The position numbers and the translations under genes are program-made. The notes beneath the pieces are model-generated. The model ran no database searches. It had not been told where the DNA came from and saw only the letters and a list, made by a program, of their open reading frames with translations. Shown here in pieces: positions 42,309 to 51,188 of a stretch of DNA of 64,000 bases. This stretch comes from Streptomyces noursei. GTDB taxonomy: Bacteria; Actinomycetota; Actinomycetes; Streptomycetales; Streptomycetaceae. The stretch lies in NCBI RefSeq assembly GCF_001646665.1, contig NZ_LWBU01000395.1:166029-230028 (forward strand). Direction: 5' to 3'. How positions within the stretch are numbered: the first letter of the stretch is position 1; every line of letters begins with the position of its first letter.

Positions 42309-42324
42309 GTTACGAGCTCTTAGG
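42309..42324. repeat. GTTACGAGCTCTTAGG, second copy of the 16-bp repeat
   Basis: It differs from the copy at 40773-40788 at one base. On the minus strand that base change makes the stop codon TAA of the gene fragment that starts here. Confidence 0.5.
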
Positions 42325-42523
42325 TGCGAACTTGGTTGGCAGCGTGGCGAGCATTCGCGGCGAAGCCCATCGCCATGCGCTCAGTTGGGGGAATCTCAAC
42401 TCCCCTTGCTTCAGCGGATCGAAGGTGGGCGCTAACGGCGTCTGCCTCTTCGCTGGCGGTGCCGGCAATGGACTCCAGATGGCGCCGGTTGCGTTCCGGG
42501 CTCCCTTGTCGACGTTCGTCGTG
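42320..42523 (-). pseudogene. 3' fragment of an unidentified gene
   Basis: The minus strand from 42523 to a TAA at 42320 encodes 67 residues with convincing protein character, including RNRRHLESIAGTASEEADAV and ending FAANARHAANQVRT. There is no start codon with a ribosome-binding site, and an in-frame TGA (42526-42524) lies exactly where similarity of the neighbouring FrnE-like gene begins. It is best read as the C-terminal remnant of a gene cut by recombination. The family is not recognised. Confidence 0.45.
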
Positions 42524-42532
42524 TCAGTGGTG

Positions 42533-43039
42533 CGCGGCCGTGAGGAGGCGCGGGCCATGGAGGAGCACGTGGCCGCCAACGCGCGCGCCGAGGGGCTCGC
42601 GTACCGCACCGAGGGGCGGGACCACGGCAGCACCTTCGACATCCACCGGCTGCTCCACCTGGCCGGGGCGCACGGGCGGCAGGACGCGCTGCTCGACCTC
42701 GCCTACCGGGCGAACTTCGCCGAGGAGAGGTCCGTCTTCGACCCCGAGGTGCTCGCCCGGCTGGGCGTGGAGGCCGGGCTGGCGGAGGACGAGGTCCGCC
42801 GTGTGCTGGCCGACGAGGACGCCTGCGCCGAGAACGTACGGGCCGACGAGCGCGAGGCGGCCGAGCTGGGCGCCACGGGCGTGCCCTTCTTCGTCCTGGA
42901 CCGGCGTTACGGCGTCTCGGGCGGGCAGCCCGCCGAGGTCTTCACCCGGGCGCTGGAGCAGGCCTGGGAGGGCCGGGCGGTCCGGCGGGCCGGCGCGGGC
43001 GCCGGGGCCTGCGACGCGGACGGCGCCTGCCCGGTGTGA
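42533..43039 (+). pseudogene. DsbA/FrnE-family oxidoreductase lacking its N-terminus
   Basis: Homologous sequence begins at about REEARAMEEHVAANARAEGL. It includes the helical insert (TFDIHRLLHLAGAHGRQDALLDLAYRANFAEE) and the thioredoxin-fold C-terminus GATGVPFFVLDRRYGVSGGQ. A complete family member starts about 70-80 residues earlier with a strand and a Cys-Pro-x-Cys motif. That part is replaced by unrelated sequence, although the frame stays open upstream to 42332. The CPxC active site is therefore missing and the product is probably non-functional. Its ending ACDADGACPV is normal for Streptomyces homologues. Confidence 0.7.
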
Positions 43040-43095
43040 GGACCGCGCCGCGGAACCCGATTGACCCGGCGCGGCGCCCGGACCAGGGTGGGGGC

Positions 43096-44139
43096 ATGGA
43101 AACCCCTCTCGGCAGCGGCGAGTTCGCCCCCACACGGACGTACCTGGACACCTCTCGCTGCGGGCTGCTGCCCCGCCGGACCGTGGCCGCCGTGACCGCG
43201 CTGGCGGACGGGCTGGCCGCCGGGACGGTCGGCGGTTCCGGCAGTTTCGAGGCCGTGGACGGCGCGCGCCGCGGGTTCGCGCGGGTGGCGGGCGTGGACC
43301 CCGACCGGGTCGCCGTGGGCAGTTCGGTCGCCGTCCACGTGGGCCTGGTCGCGAGCTCCCTGCCGGCCGGGGCGGAAGTCCTCTTCGTGGAGGGCGACTT
43401 CGGATCCGTGATCACGCCGTTCGCGGCGCGCGGCGACCTCAAGGCGCGGTTCGTGCCGCTGGAGGACCTGGCCGACGCGGTGCGGCCGGGGACCGCGCTG
43501 GTCGCCTTCTCCTCGGTCCAGTCGGCGGACGGGCGCGTGGCCGACCTGGCCGCGGTACGGGAGGCGGCGGCCGCGCACGGGGCTCGCACGCTCCTCGACG
43601 CGACCCAGTCGGCGGGGTGGCTGCCGCTGGACGCGGGGGCGTACGACTACACGGTGACGGGCGGGTTCAAGTTCCTGATGTGCCCGCGGGGCGCGTCGTT
43701 CCTCACCGTGACGGAGGAGGCCCAGGAGTCGCTGGTGCCCATCCACGCGGGCTGGTTCGCGGCGGCCGACCTGGACGACCCCTACGGCCCGGCCGTGCGG
43801 CTCGCGGACACGGCCCGCCGGTTCGACGAGCCGCCCGCCTTCCTCTCGTACCACGGCGCGGAGCAGTCGCTGGCGCTGCTCGGCGAGATCGGGATCGACG
43901 CCGTGCATGCCCACGCCACGGCGCTCGCCGCCCGCTTCCGGGAGGGCCTGGCCGGCCTCGGGCACCCGCCGGTGCCCGGCACCTCGGCCGTCGTCGCCGT
44001 CCCGGGGCTGGGGGAGCGGCGGCCGGAACTGGCGCGAGCGGGCGTGGCCGTCTCGGCCCGCGCCGGCAACCTGCGGGCCGCCTTCCACCTCTACAACTCG
44101 GCCGCCGACGTGGACCGGGCGCTGGACGTGCTGTCCTGA
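43096..44139 (+). CDS. Class V aminotransferase (cysteine-desulfurase-like fold)
   Basis: A 347-residue PLP enzyme. The ATG at 43096 follows AGGGTGGGGGC. The cofactor Asp is in LLDATQSAGWLPLDAG and the Schiff-base Lys in DYTVTGGFKFLMCPRGASFL. The N-terminal region has YLDTSRCGLLPRRT, and the C-terminal half shows the small domain. It lacks the Cys-loop of true cysteine desulfurases, so isopenicillin-N-epimerase-like or amino acid lyase chemistry is possible. Its 3' end overlaps the MarR gene by 49 bp on the opposite strand. Confidence 0.82.
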   Translation: METPLGSGEFAPTRTYLDTSRCGLLPRRTVAAVTALADGLAAGTVGGSGSFEAVDGARRGFARVAGVDPDRVAVGSSVAVHVGLVASSLPAGAEVLFVEGDFGSVITPFAARGDLKARFVPLEDLADAVRPGTALVAFSSVQSADGRVADLAAVREAAAAHGARTLLDATQSAGWLPLDAGAYDYTVTGGFKFLMCPRGASFLTVTEEAQESLVPIHAGWFAAADLDDPYGPAVRLADTARRFDEPPAFLSYHGAEQSLALLGEIGIDAVHAHATALAARFREGLAGLGHPPVPGTSAVVAVPGLGERRPELARAGVAVSARAGNLRAAFHLYNSAADVDRALDVLS

Positions 44140-44708
44140 GCCGCGTGTGACGGGGTGTCCCGGGCCGTGCCCGGCCCGGTGTCCCGGGCGGGCGGCGTGC
44201 CGGGGCAGCCCGGCGCCTCCTTGCACAGGTTCGCCTCGACCCTGCCCAGGAGCCGCCCCAGCTCGGCGCGCTCGTGCGCGTCGAGCCCGGCGAGCGTCAG
44301 CTCCTCCAGCCGCCCCCAGGCCTCCGTCACCTGCGTGTGCAGCGTGCAGCTGGCGGCGGTCGCCTCCACCAGCACGGCCCGCCGGTCGGCGGGGTCGGGG
44401 GAGCGGCGTACGTGGCCCGACTGCTCCAGGCGCTGGAGCATCTTGGTGACCGTGGAGGGGTCGAGGTCGACGACCTTGATGAGCTCCGACTGCCGCACCG
44501 GTCCGGACTCCCAGAGGTGCATCATCACGAACTCCTGGCCCGGGTAGATCCCGGCCTCCTTCAGGAACCTGCCCGCGGCGATGCGGTGCAGCCGGGCCAC
44601 CCGGGACAGGGTGTGGCTCAGGGGGCCGCAGTGCGCGGCGGAGGGCGGCGCCGCGTCGGGACAGGCGGGGCGCTCGGCGCCTCCTTCAGGGTGCTGCGGG
44701 CCGGACAT
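44091..44708 (-). CDS. MarR-family transcriptional regulator
   Basis: A 205-residue regulator. The winged helix reads GQEFVMMHLWESGPVRQSELIKVVDLDPSTVTKMLQRLEQSGHVRRSPDPADRRAVLVEAT. The Asp-Arg wing motif DPADRR is characteristic. GAGGAG lies upstream of the ATG. A C-terminal tail of about 35 Thr/Ser/Asp residues has no domain character and overlaps the aminotransferase gene. It is divergent from an Old Yellow Enzyme gene, a frequent MarR target, and inverted copies of an operator lie between them. Confidence 0.88.
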   Translation of the reverse strand: MSGPQHPEGGAERPACPDAAPPSAAHCGPLSHTLSRVARLHRIAAGRFLKEAGIYPGQEFVMMHLWESGPVRQSELIKVVDLDPSTVTKMLQRLEQSGHVRRSPDPADRRAVLVEATAASCTLHTQVTEAWGRLEELTLAGLDAHERAELGRLLGRVEANLCKEAPGCPGTPPARDTGPGTARDTPSHAAQDSTSSARSTSAAEL

Positions 44709-44752
44709 CGGGTCTCCTCGGGGGACGGTCGGTCGACGTCACCGATTTTACC

Positions 44753-44808
44753 TTGGTCGGCCAATGAATGCGTTACAGTGGCGTCAGGCAGAAATACTTG
44801 GCCGACCA
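44753..44808. promoter_or_regulatory. Paired inverted MarR operators
   Basis: TTGGTCGGCCAA (44753-44764) recurs in inverted orientation as TTGGCCGACCA (44798-44808). Each also has TTGG/CCAA symmetry. A TACAGT (44774) that could serve as the OYE -10 lies between them. Confidence 0.6.
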
Positions 44809-44829
44809 CACATTGCTTGGGAGCCCCTG

Positions 44830-45912
<1,083 letters not shown>

Positions 45913-45987
45913 CGGCAGGGGCGGTACGACGGGCGGGGGCGGTACGAGCGGACCGGGCCGCACGGCACGGCGCTTGGGCGGCACGAC

Positions 45988-46020
45988 GAGGGGCGGGACC
46001 CCACCCGGATCCCGCCCCTC
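45988..46020. terminator. Terminator between OYE and ectD
   Basis: GAGGGGCGGGA (45988-45998) and TCCCGCCCCTC (46010-46020) form a perfect 11-bp stem between the convergent genes. Confidence 0.75.
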
Positions 46021-46046
46021 CGCTCATGTACCCGCCGCGCCGGGTC

Positions 46047-46928
46047 TCACCGCACCGGAGTGAAGTCCCTCGCCCCGATGAACTCCGGCCGCCGGACGGG
46101 CGCCGCGAACGGCTCCACCGCTGTGTTCTCCACGCTGTTGAACACGATGAAGACGTTGCTCCGGGGGAACGGGGTGATGTTGTCGCCCGAGCCGTGCATC
46201 GCGTTGCAGTCGAACCAGGTCGCCGAGCCCGCCCGGCCGGTGAACAGCCGGATGCCGTGCGCGTCCGCGAACCGGGTCAGCGCCTCGTCCGAGGGGGTGC
46301 CCGCGTCCTGCATCTGCAACGACTTCTTGTAGTTGTCCTTCGGCGTCTCGCCCGCGCAGCCCAGGAACGTCCGGTGCGACCCCGGCATGATCATCAGGCC
46401 GCCGTTGGTGTCGAGGTTCTCGGTCAGCGCGATGGACACGGACACCGTCCGCATCCGCGGCAGCCCGTCCTCGGCGTGCCAGGTCTCGAAGTCCGAGTGC
46501 CAGTAGAAGCCCGAGGCGCCGAAGCCCGGCTTCACGTTGATCCGCGACTGGTGGACGTACACGTCCGAGCCGAGGATCTCGCGGGCCCGGCCCACCACGC
46601 GCTCGTCGCGCACCAGCCGGGCGAAGACGTCGCTGATCCGGTGGACCTCGAAGACCGACCGCACGTCCTGGGACTTCGGCTCGACGATCGAGCGCTCGTC
46701 GGCGCGGATCGCCGGATCGGTCACGAGCCGGTCCAGCTCGGCCCGGTAGACGGCGACCTCGTCGTCGGTGATCAGCTGGTCGACGGCGAGGAACCCGTCC
46801 CGCTCGAAGGACTCCAGCTCCGGGGTGAGCGGCCCCCAGACGACCGGGTCCCGCCGGGGCGTGACCACTTCACTGGCGCCTCGGGTGGGGTACAGGTCCT
46901 GCACGGTGGCGGTCGTGGTCGTCGTCAT
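46047..46928 (-). CDS. ectD: Ectoine hydroxylase
   Basis: A 293-residue Fe(II)/2-oxoglutarate dioxygenase. FYWHSDFETWHAEDGLPRMR is the EctD signature, giving iron ligands His144 and Asp146; the distal ligand is His245 in NAMHGSGDN. MIMPGSHRTFLGCAGETP is also typical. It converts ectoine to 5-hydroxyectoine. It starts three bases downstream of the ectC stop and is the last gene of ectABCD. Confidence 0.96.
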   Translation of the reverse strand: MTTTTTATVQDLYPTRGASEVVTPRRDPVVWGPLTPELESFERDGFLAVDQLITDDEVAVYRAELDRLVTDPAIRADERSIVEPKSQDVRSVFEVHRISDVFARLVRDERVVGRAREILGSDVYVHQSRINVKPGFGASGFYWHSDFETWHAEDGLPRMRTVSVSIALTENLDTNGGLMIMPGSHRTFLGCAGETPKDNYKKSLQMQDAGTPSDEALTRFADAHGIRLFTGRAGSATWFDCNAMHGSGDNITPFPRSNVFIVFNSVENTAVEPFAAPVRRPEFIGARDFTPVR

Positions 46929-46931
46929 GGT

Positions 46932-47330
46932 TCAGCCCTCCTCGGTGAGCAGCGGATAGACGCCGTTCTCGTCGTGGTCCTCCCGGCCGGTGACGGGAGG
47001 GTTGAACACGCACACGCACCGGAAGTCGGTCTTCGGGCGCAGGGTGTGGCGCTCGTGGCCGTCCAGCAGGTACATCGTGCCGGGCTCGATCCAGTGGGTC
47101 TCGCCCGTCTCGTCGTCGGTCAGCTCGGCCTCGCCCTCGACGCAGAGCACGGCCTCGATGTGGTTGGCGTACCACATGGAGGTCTCGGTCCCGGCGTACA
47201 GCACGGTCTCGTGCAGCGAGAAGCCGACCTTCTCCTTGGCGAGCACGATGCGCTTGGACTCCCAGGTGCCGGAGGCCGCCTTCACATGGCGCTCGGTGTT
47301 CTCGATGTCCTTCAACGATCGGACGATCAC
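46932..47330 (-). CDS. ectC: L-ectoine synthase
   Basis: A 132-residue cupin. The GTG at 47330 (MIVRSLKDIENTERHV) has GGAAG upstream. ETSMWYANHIEAVLCVEGEAELTD and PGTMYLLDGHERHTLRPKTDFRCVCVFNPPVTGRE are EctC hallmarks. It cyclises N-gamma-acetyl-diaminobutyrate to ectoine in the cytoplasm. It is separated from ectB by an 86-bp spacer with degenerate repeats. Confidence 0.96.
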   Translation of the reverse strand: MIVRSLKDIENTERHVKAASGTWESKRIVLAKEKVGFSLHETVLYAGTETSMWYANHIEAVLCVEGEAELTDDETGETHWIEPGTMYLLDGHERHTLRPKTDFRCVCVFNPPVTGREDHDENGVYPLLTEEG

Positions 47331-47341
47331 GGTGGTGCAAC

Positions 47342-47410
47342 TTCCTTTCGTACGGGCCGTACGGGTCGTGCGCGTCGTGCGCGTCATGCGCGTCGTGGTG
47401 GTCGTGCGGG
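47342..47410. repeat. Degenerate CGTGCG(C)GT tandem repeats between ectB and ectC
   Basis: The spacer holds consecutive 9-10-bp variants of CGTACGGG/CGTGCGCGT/CATGCGCGT. They leave ectC with its own ribosome-binding site and no obvious terminator. Confidence 0.55.
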
Positions 47411-47416
47411 GAGGGC

Positions 47417-48685
47417 TCAGGCGGTCTCGCGGACCGCGCGGGCCAGCGTCCGCAGCCCCTCGTCCAGCTCGTCGGGGGTGATGGTCAGCGGGGGCAGCAG
47501 CTTGACGACCTCGCTGCGCGGGCCGGAGGTCTCCAGCAGCAGGCCCAGTTCGAAGGCGCGGGCGCAGACGGCGGAGGCGCGGGACTTGTCGGTGAACTCC
47601 ATGCCCCAGACCAGGCCGCGGCCGCGGAAGTGGGCGCCGTAGGCGGAGTTCTCGTCGCAGATCGCCAGCAGTGCCTGCTCGACCTGCTCGCCGCGCGTGA
47701 TGGTCTGCTTCTCCATCTGGCCGTCGGCCCAGTAGGTGTCGAGCGCGGCGGTGGCGGTGACGAAGGCCGGGTTGTTGCCGCGGAAGGTGCCGTTGTGCTC
47801 GCCGGGGCCCCACACGTCCAGTTCGGGCATGAACAGGCACAGCGACATCGGCAGACCGTAGCCGCTGATCGACTTCGACAGGGTGACGATGTCGGGCGTG
47901 ATGCCCGCCTCCTCGAAGGAGAAGAAGGCGCCCGTACGGCCGCAGCCCATCTGGATGTCGTCGACGATCAGCAGCATGTCCTGGCGGTCGCACAGCTCCC
48001 GCAGCGCCCGCAGCCACTCGGGCCGGGCGACGTTGATGCCGCCCTCGCCCTGCACGGTCTCCACGATCACGGCGGCCGGCTTGTTGAGCCCGGAGCCCTG
48101 GTCCTCCAGGAGCCGCTCGAACCAGAGGAAGTCGGGGACCTGGCCGTCGAGGTAGTTGTCGAACGGCATCGGCGTGCCGTGCACCAGCGGGATACCGGCC
48201 CCGGCGCGCTTGAACGCGTTGCCGGTGACGGCGAGCGACCCCAGCGACATGCCGTGGAAGGCGTTGGTGAACGACACGATCGACTCGCGCCCCTTCACCT
48301 TGCGCGCCAGCTTCAGCGCGGCCTCCACCGCGTTGGTGCCGGTCGGGCCGGGGAACATCACCTTGTACGGCAGGTCGCGCGGCCGCAGGATCACGTTCTG
48401 GAACGACTCCAGGAACGCGCGTTTCGCGGTCGTCGCCATGTCCAGGCCGTGGGTGATGCCGTCCCGCTCGATGTAGTCGAGCAGCGCGCGTTTCAGCACG
48501 GGGTTGTTGTGCCCGTAGTTGAGCGAGCCGGCGCCGGCGAAGAAGTCGAGGTAGGTGTGCCCGTCCTCGTCGGTGAGGCGGGCGCCCTGGGCACGGTCGA
48601 ACACGGCGGGCCAACCGCGGCAGTAGCTGCGCACCTCCGACTCAAGGGTCTCGAAGACACTCAGGGCGGGCGGGGTGATGGTCAC
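47417..48685 (-). CDS. ectB: Diaminobutyrate--2-oxoglutarate transaminase
   Basis: A 422-residue class III aminotransferase. The GTG at 48685 follows AGGAG. FPGPTGTNAVEAALKLARK, SFTNAFHGMSLG, IVDDIQMGCGRTG and the PLP Lys271 in TLSKSISGYGLPMS are diagnostic for EctB. It converts aspartate semialdehyde to L-2,4-diaminobutyrate. Its length fits the family exactly. Confidence 0.96.
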   Translation of the reverse strand: MTITPPALSVFETLESEVRSYCRGWPAVFDRAQGARLTDEDGHTYLDFFAGAGSLNYGHNNPVLKRALLDYIERDGITHGLDMATTAKRAFLESFQNVILRPRDLPYKVMFPGPTGTNAVEAALKLARKVKGRESIVSFTNAFHGMSLGSLAVTGNAFKRAGAGIPLVHGTPMPFDNYLDGQVPDFLWFERLLEDQGSGLNKPAAVIVETVQGEGGINVARPEWLRALRELCDRQDMLLIVDDIQMGCGRTGAFFSFEEAGITPDIVTLSKSISGYGLPMSLCLFMPELDVWGPGEHNGTFRGNNPAFVTATAALDTYWADGQMEKQTITRGEQVEQALLAICDENSAYGAHFRGRGLVWGMEFTDKSRASAVCARAFELGLLLETSGPRSEVVKLLPPLTITPDELDEGLRTLARAVRETA

Positions 48686-48953
48686 GGCGGTTCGTCTCCT
48701 CGGTGGGGGTGTCTCGGACGTACGTGTGAGGGCGGCGGGGGGGGGCGGCCCCGGGCGGGCCGGCGGGTCCGGAGCGGGCGGGGGACCGGGGACGGGGCGG
48801 GCGGACGCGGCTCGGGTGCGTCCGGTGCCCCGGTTCCGGGCTGCCCGTCGGGGTCCGGGTCCGGGGGCCGGGTCTTCCGGTCCGGGACGGTTCCGGGTTT
48901 TCAGGGGTCCGGGCCCGGTCCGGGGCCGGGGCCGGGTTCCGGATCTGTGCGGG
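48686..48953. other. 268-bp G-rich spacer between ectA and ectB
   Basis: The spacer is crowded with GGG runs and repeated GGGTCCGGG/GGGCCGGG units on the plus strand (C-rich in the mRNA of the minus-strand operon). No gene or clear terminator is seen. Such a long gap inside ectABCD is unusual; an internal ectB promoter or RNA-structure control is possible. Confidence 0.5.
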
Positions 48954-49499
48954 TCAGGCGATCGGGCCGATGCGGTACAGCACCTCGGGCTCGTGCGTCC
49001 CCTCGGGGAAGAGCCCCCCGTCGAAGAGCACCTCGCGCTCCAGGGACGCGCCCCGGCGCTCCGCGTACGACGTGAAGAGCCGGTCCGACGCGGTGTTGTC
49101 CGGTGTGACGGTCGTCTCCACGGTGCGGACGCCCTGTCCGGCCACGCGCGCGGTCAGCGCGTCCAGCAGCACGCCGGCCAGGCCGCGGCCGCGGTGCGCC
49201 CGGTCCACGGCGACCTGCCAGACGACCAGGGTCTCCGGGCGCTGCGGCCTGATGTAGCCCGTGACGAAGGCGATCGGCTCTCCGTCGGCGCCGCGCGCCA
49301 CCAGGGACGTGGCGGCGAAGTCACGGCACCACAGCAGATAGCTGTACGAGGAGTTGAGGTCCAGGACCTCGGAGTCGCGGGCTATGCGCCATATCGCGGC
49401 TCCGTCCTCCACTCGTGGGGTGTCTATACCGATGGCCGGCGCGGCCGGTCGGTGGAATTCGTTTCGGGCACCTGCAAGGTCTGCTTGTGCGGCGGTCAT
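48954..49499 (-). CDS. ectA: L-2,4-diaminobutyrate gamma-acetyltransferase
   Basis: A 181-residue GNAT enzyme. DGAAIWRIARDSEVLDLNSSYSYLLWCRDFAATS is the EctA substrate region. VWQVAVDRAHRGRGLAGVLLDAL is the acetyl-CoA motif and VTPDNTASDRLF follows. It starts at an ATG at 49499 without a strong Shine-Dalgarno. First gene of the ectoine operon. Confidence 0.95.
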   Translation of the reverse strand: MTAAQADLAGARNEFHRPAAPAIGIDTPRVEDGAAIWRIARDSEVLDLNSSYSYLLWCRDFAATSLVARGADGEPIAFVTGYIRPQRPETLVVWQVAVDRAHRGRGLAGVLLDALTARVAGQGVRTVETTVTPDNTASDRLFTSYAERRGASLEREVLFDGGLFPEGTHEPEVLYRIGPIA

Positions 49500-49669
49500 G
49501 CGGATTGAACTTACCCAGCAATTTCTGAAATTGCATCGGCGGCAGGGGTTGGGCGAGCGTGTGGCCTGTGTTATCGCGCGGGCGCGAGATCAACTGGGCG
49601 GAAGCCGCACAGCGCCGATTTTTGCCCGTATATATACTGGCAAAACGGACGCAATGTGGAGTCGATCAC
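49500..49669 (-). promoter_or_regulatory. Relatively AT-rich leader and promoter region of ectABCD
   Basis: The 170 bp upstream of ectA are much richer in A+T than surrounding DNA and contain GTATATATA (minus strand, about 49637-49629) as a possible -10. No matching -35 at 16-18 bp was found, so an alternative sigma factor may be used. Exact elements are not resolved. Confidence 0.4.
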
Positions 49670-49783
49670 ATGGAGGTGAGCGGCTTGACAGGGTGCCCGA
49701 ATTGCCCGTGGCGTCCTTATGAAATCTTGGTGTTTAACCTCGGCGAAACGGGGCAGAAGAATGCGGGAAGCTACCCCTTATAA
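49670..49783 (+). CDS. Candidate small CxxC ORF upstream of ectA
   Basis: A 37-codon frame (starts MEVSGLTGCPNCPWRPY, ends GQKNAGSYPL) begins at an ATG with GGAG eight bases upstream. Codon use is AT-rich for this genome. It has a Cys-x-x-Cys pair and a short hydrophobic stretch. It lies divergent to ectA in the 650-bp gap. Coding is possible but unproven; it may simply be leader DNA. Confidence 0.25.
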   Translation: MEVSGLTGCPNCPWRPYEILVFNLGETGQKNAGSYPL

Positions 49784-50156
49784 AACACCCGCCGGTATTC
49801 GACCGGCAATGCCGATTCATTGTTCCCGTGAAGTGGATGTCATGTCGTCCCGAAAGGCCGCCGGTCGTACGGCGTCGCCCCGCCGGACGTTTCCCGTCCC
49901 CTCGTCCGTCGCCCTCGCCCGGCCACCCCGCCCCGCGCGCGGGCCGCTTCCGCGCGCATGCGGAACGGGCCCGTCCGCGCCGGTGCCCCCGCTCCCCGTG
50001 ACCACGTCCGGGTGAGTCATTCCGGCCTCCTGGCCCGTACCTGTGTTTCGACGCCGGGCGCGGGCCGGAAACACGTACATGTGGGGAAGAACAGGCGGCC
50101 GTCGAGCGGTTGACGAGGAACAGTGATCATCAACGGTGATGGGTGGGGGCCAGGAA
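49784..50156. other. Intergenic region before the LysR gene
   Basis: The left part (to about 49860) is moderately AT-rich with TATAAAA at 49780 and the dyad GCCGG-N7-CCGGC near 49791. The right part is ordinary GC-rich sequence. Arg/Pro-rich frames here lack ribosome-binding sites and are not considered genes. A LysR autoregulatory site may be hidden but none is evident. Confidence 0.4.
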
Positions 50157-51107
50157 GTGGATCTGCGCCAGCTGGAGTGCTTCATCGCGGTCGCCGAGGA
50201 GCTCGGCTTCGGCCGGGCCGCCGAGCGGCTGCACACCGTCCACGACTCGGTGAGCCGGCAGGTCGGTCGGCTGGAGCGGGAACTGGGCGTGCGGCTCTTC
50301 GACCGCGCCGCCCGCCACGTACGGCTCACCGCCGCGGGTGAGCGGCTGCTGCCCGAGGCCCGCGCCGCGCTCGCCGCGGCCGCCCGGGTCCGCGCCACCG
50401 CGGTCGGCATCAGCGCCGGGACGGAGGGGCTGGTGCGGCTCGGCACCACCCGGGCCTTCGCCGACCGCGTCTACCGCGCCCTCGACACGCTGGCCGCCCG
50501 CCGGCCCGGACTGCGCGTGCGGCTGGAGCGGGCGCCCCAGGAGGCCCGCCTCGCCGCCGTGCGCTCCGGGACGTTCGATGCGGCCCTCGTGCGCGGTGTG
50601 CGGCACGCCGAGGGGGTGGTCCTGCACCCGCTGTGGACCGACCCGCTGATCGCCGCGCTGCCCGCGTCCCACGCGGCCGTGCTGGGACTCGCCGACGACG
50701 AGCCGCCGAGCCTCGACCGGCTCGCGAAGCTGCCCCTGAGGCTCGTTCCGCGCGCCGCCAACCCCGCCTTCCACGACCTGGTGACGGCCGCCCTGCCCGA
50801 CTGGACGCCCGGCCCGCCGTTCACCACCCTCCAGGACACGCTCACCGAGTTGGCCGCCCACCCCGAGCCGTCCTGGACCCTGTTCTACCCGGTCGGCGCG
50901 GTGCTGCCGGCCGGCCGGCTCACCTTCCGCACCCTGCCCGGCCTCACCTACCCGGTCTCGCTCGCCGTCCCGGCCGACCGCCCGCCCGCCCCGCCGGTGC
51001 AGGCCCTGCTCGACGCGCTGGCGGCGACCGCCCCCGGCACCCCCGCCCCCGCCGCGCCCCGCCGCACCGCGCCCCTCACCCGGGAGGCCGCCCCGGTCCC
51101 CCAGTGA
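50157..51107 (+). CDS. LysR-family transcriptional regulator
   Basis: A 316-residue regulator. The GTG at 50157 gives the canonical start (M)DLRQLECFIAVAEELGFGRAAERLHTVHDSVSRQVGRLERELGVRLFDRAARHVRLTAAGERLL. The periplasmic-binding-like effector domain follows (about 90-295). An upstream ATG at 50139 is in frame but breaks the family consensus. The neighbours are the ectoine genes upstream and a convergent aminotransferase. The inducer is unknown. Confidence 0.88.
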   Translation: MDLRQLECFIAVAEELGFGRAAERLHTVHDSVSRQVGRLERELGVRLFDRAARHVRLTAAGERLLPEARAALAAAARVRATAVGISAGTEGLVRLGTTRAFADRVYRALDTLAARRPGLRVRLERAPQEARLAAVRSGTFDAALVRGVRHAEGVVLHPLWTDPLIAALPASHAAVLGLADDEPPSLDRLAKLPLRLVPRAANPAFHDLVTAALPDWTPGPPFTTLQDTLTELAAHPEPSWTLFYPVGAVLPAGRLTFRTLPGLTYPVSLAVPADRPPAPPVQALLDALAATAPGTPAPAAPRRTAPLTREAAPVPQ

Positions 51108-51116
51108 CAGCGCCCC

Positions 51117-51145
51117 GCCGCCCCCGCGGCACCCCCCGGGGCGGC
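51117..51145. terminator. Hairpin between LysR and aminotransferase genes
   Basis: GCCGCCCC (51117-51124) and GGGGCGGC (51138-51145) form an 8-bp stem in the 81-bp gap between convergent genes. Confidence 0.5.
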
Positions 51146-51188
51146 GGCCCGCACCACCACCGGCCCCGCGCCCGTCACCGGCCGTGCG

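Noticed and set aside
47342..47410. Tandem repeats considered as a CRISPR-like array
   Set aside because: Units are about 9-10 bp, degenerate, and without spacers.
49842..50015. Plus-strand Arg/Pro-rich short frame before the LysR gene
   Set aside because: No Shine-Dalgarno and composition like random high-GC DNA.
49817..50449. Minus-strand frame between ectA and LysR genes
   Set aside because: Ser/Arg-rich antisense of the LysR start, no start signals.
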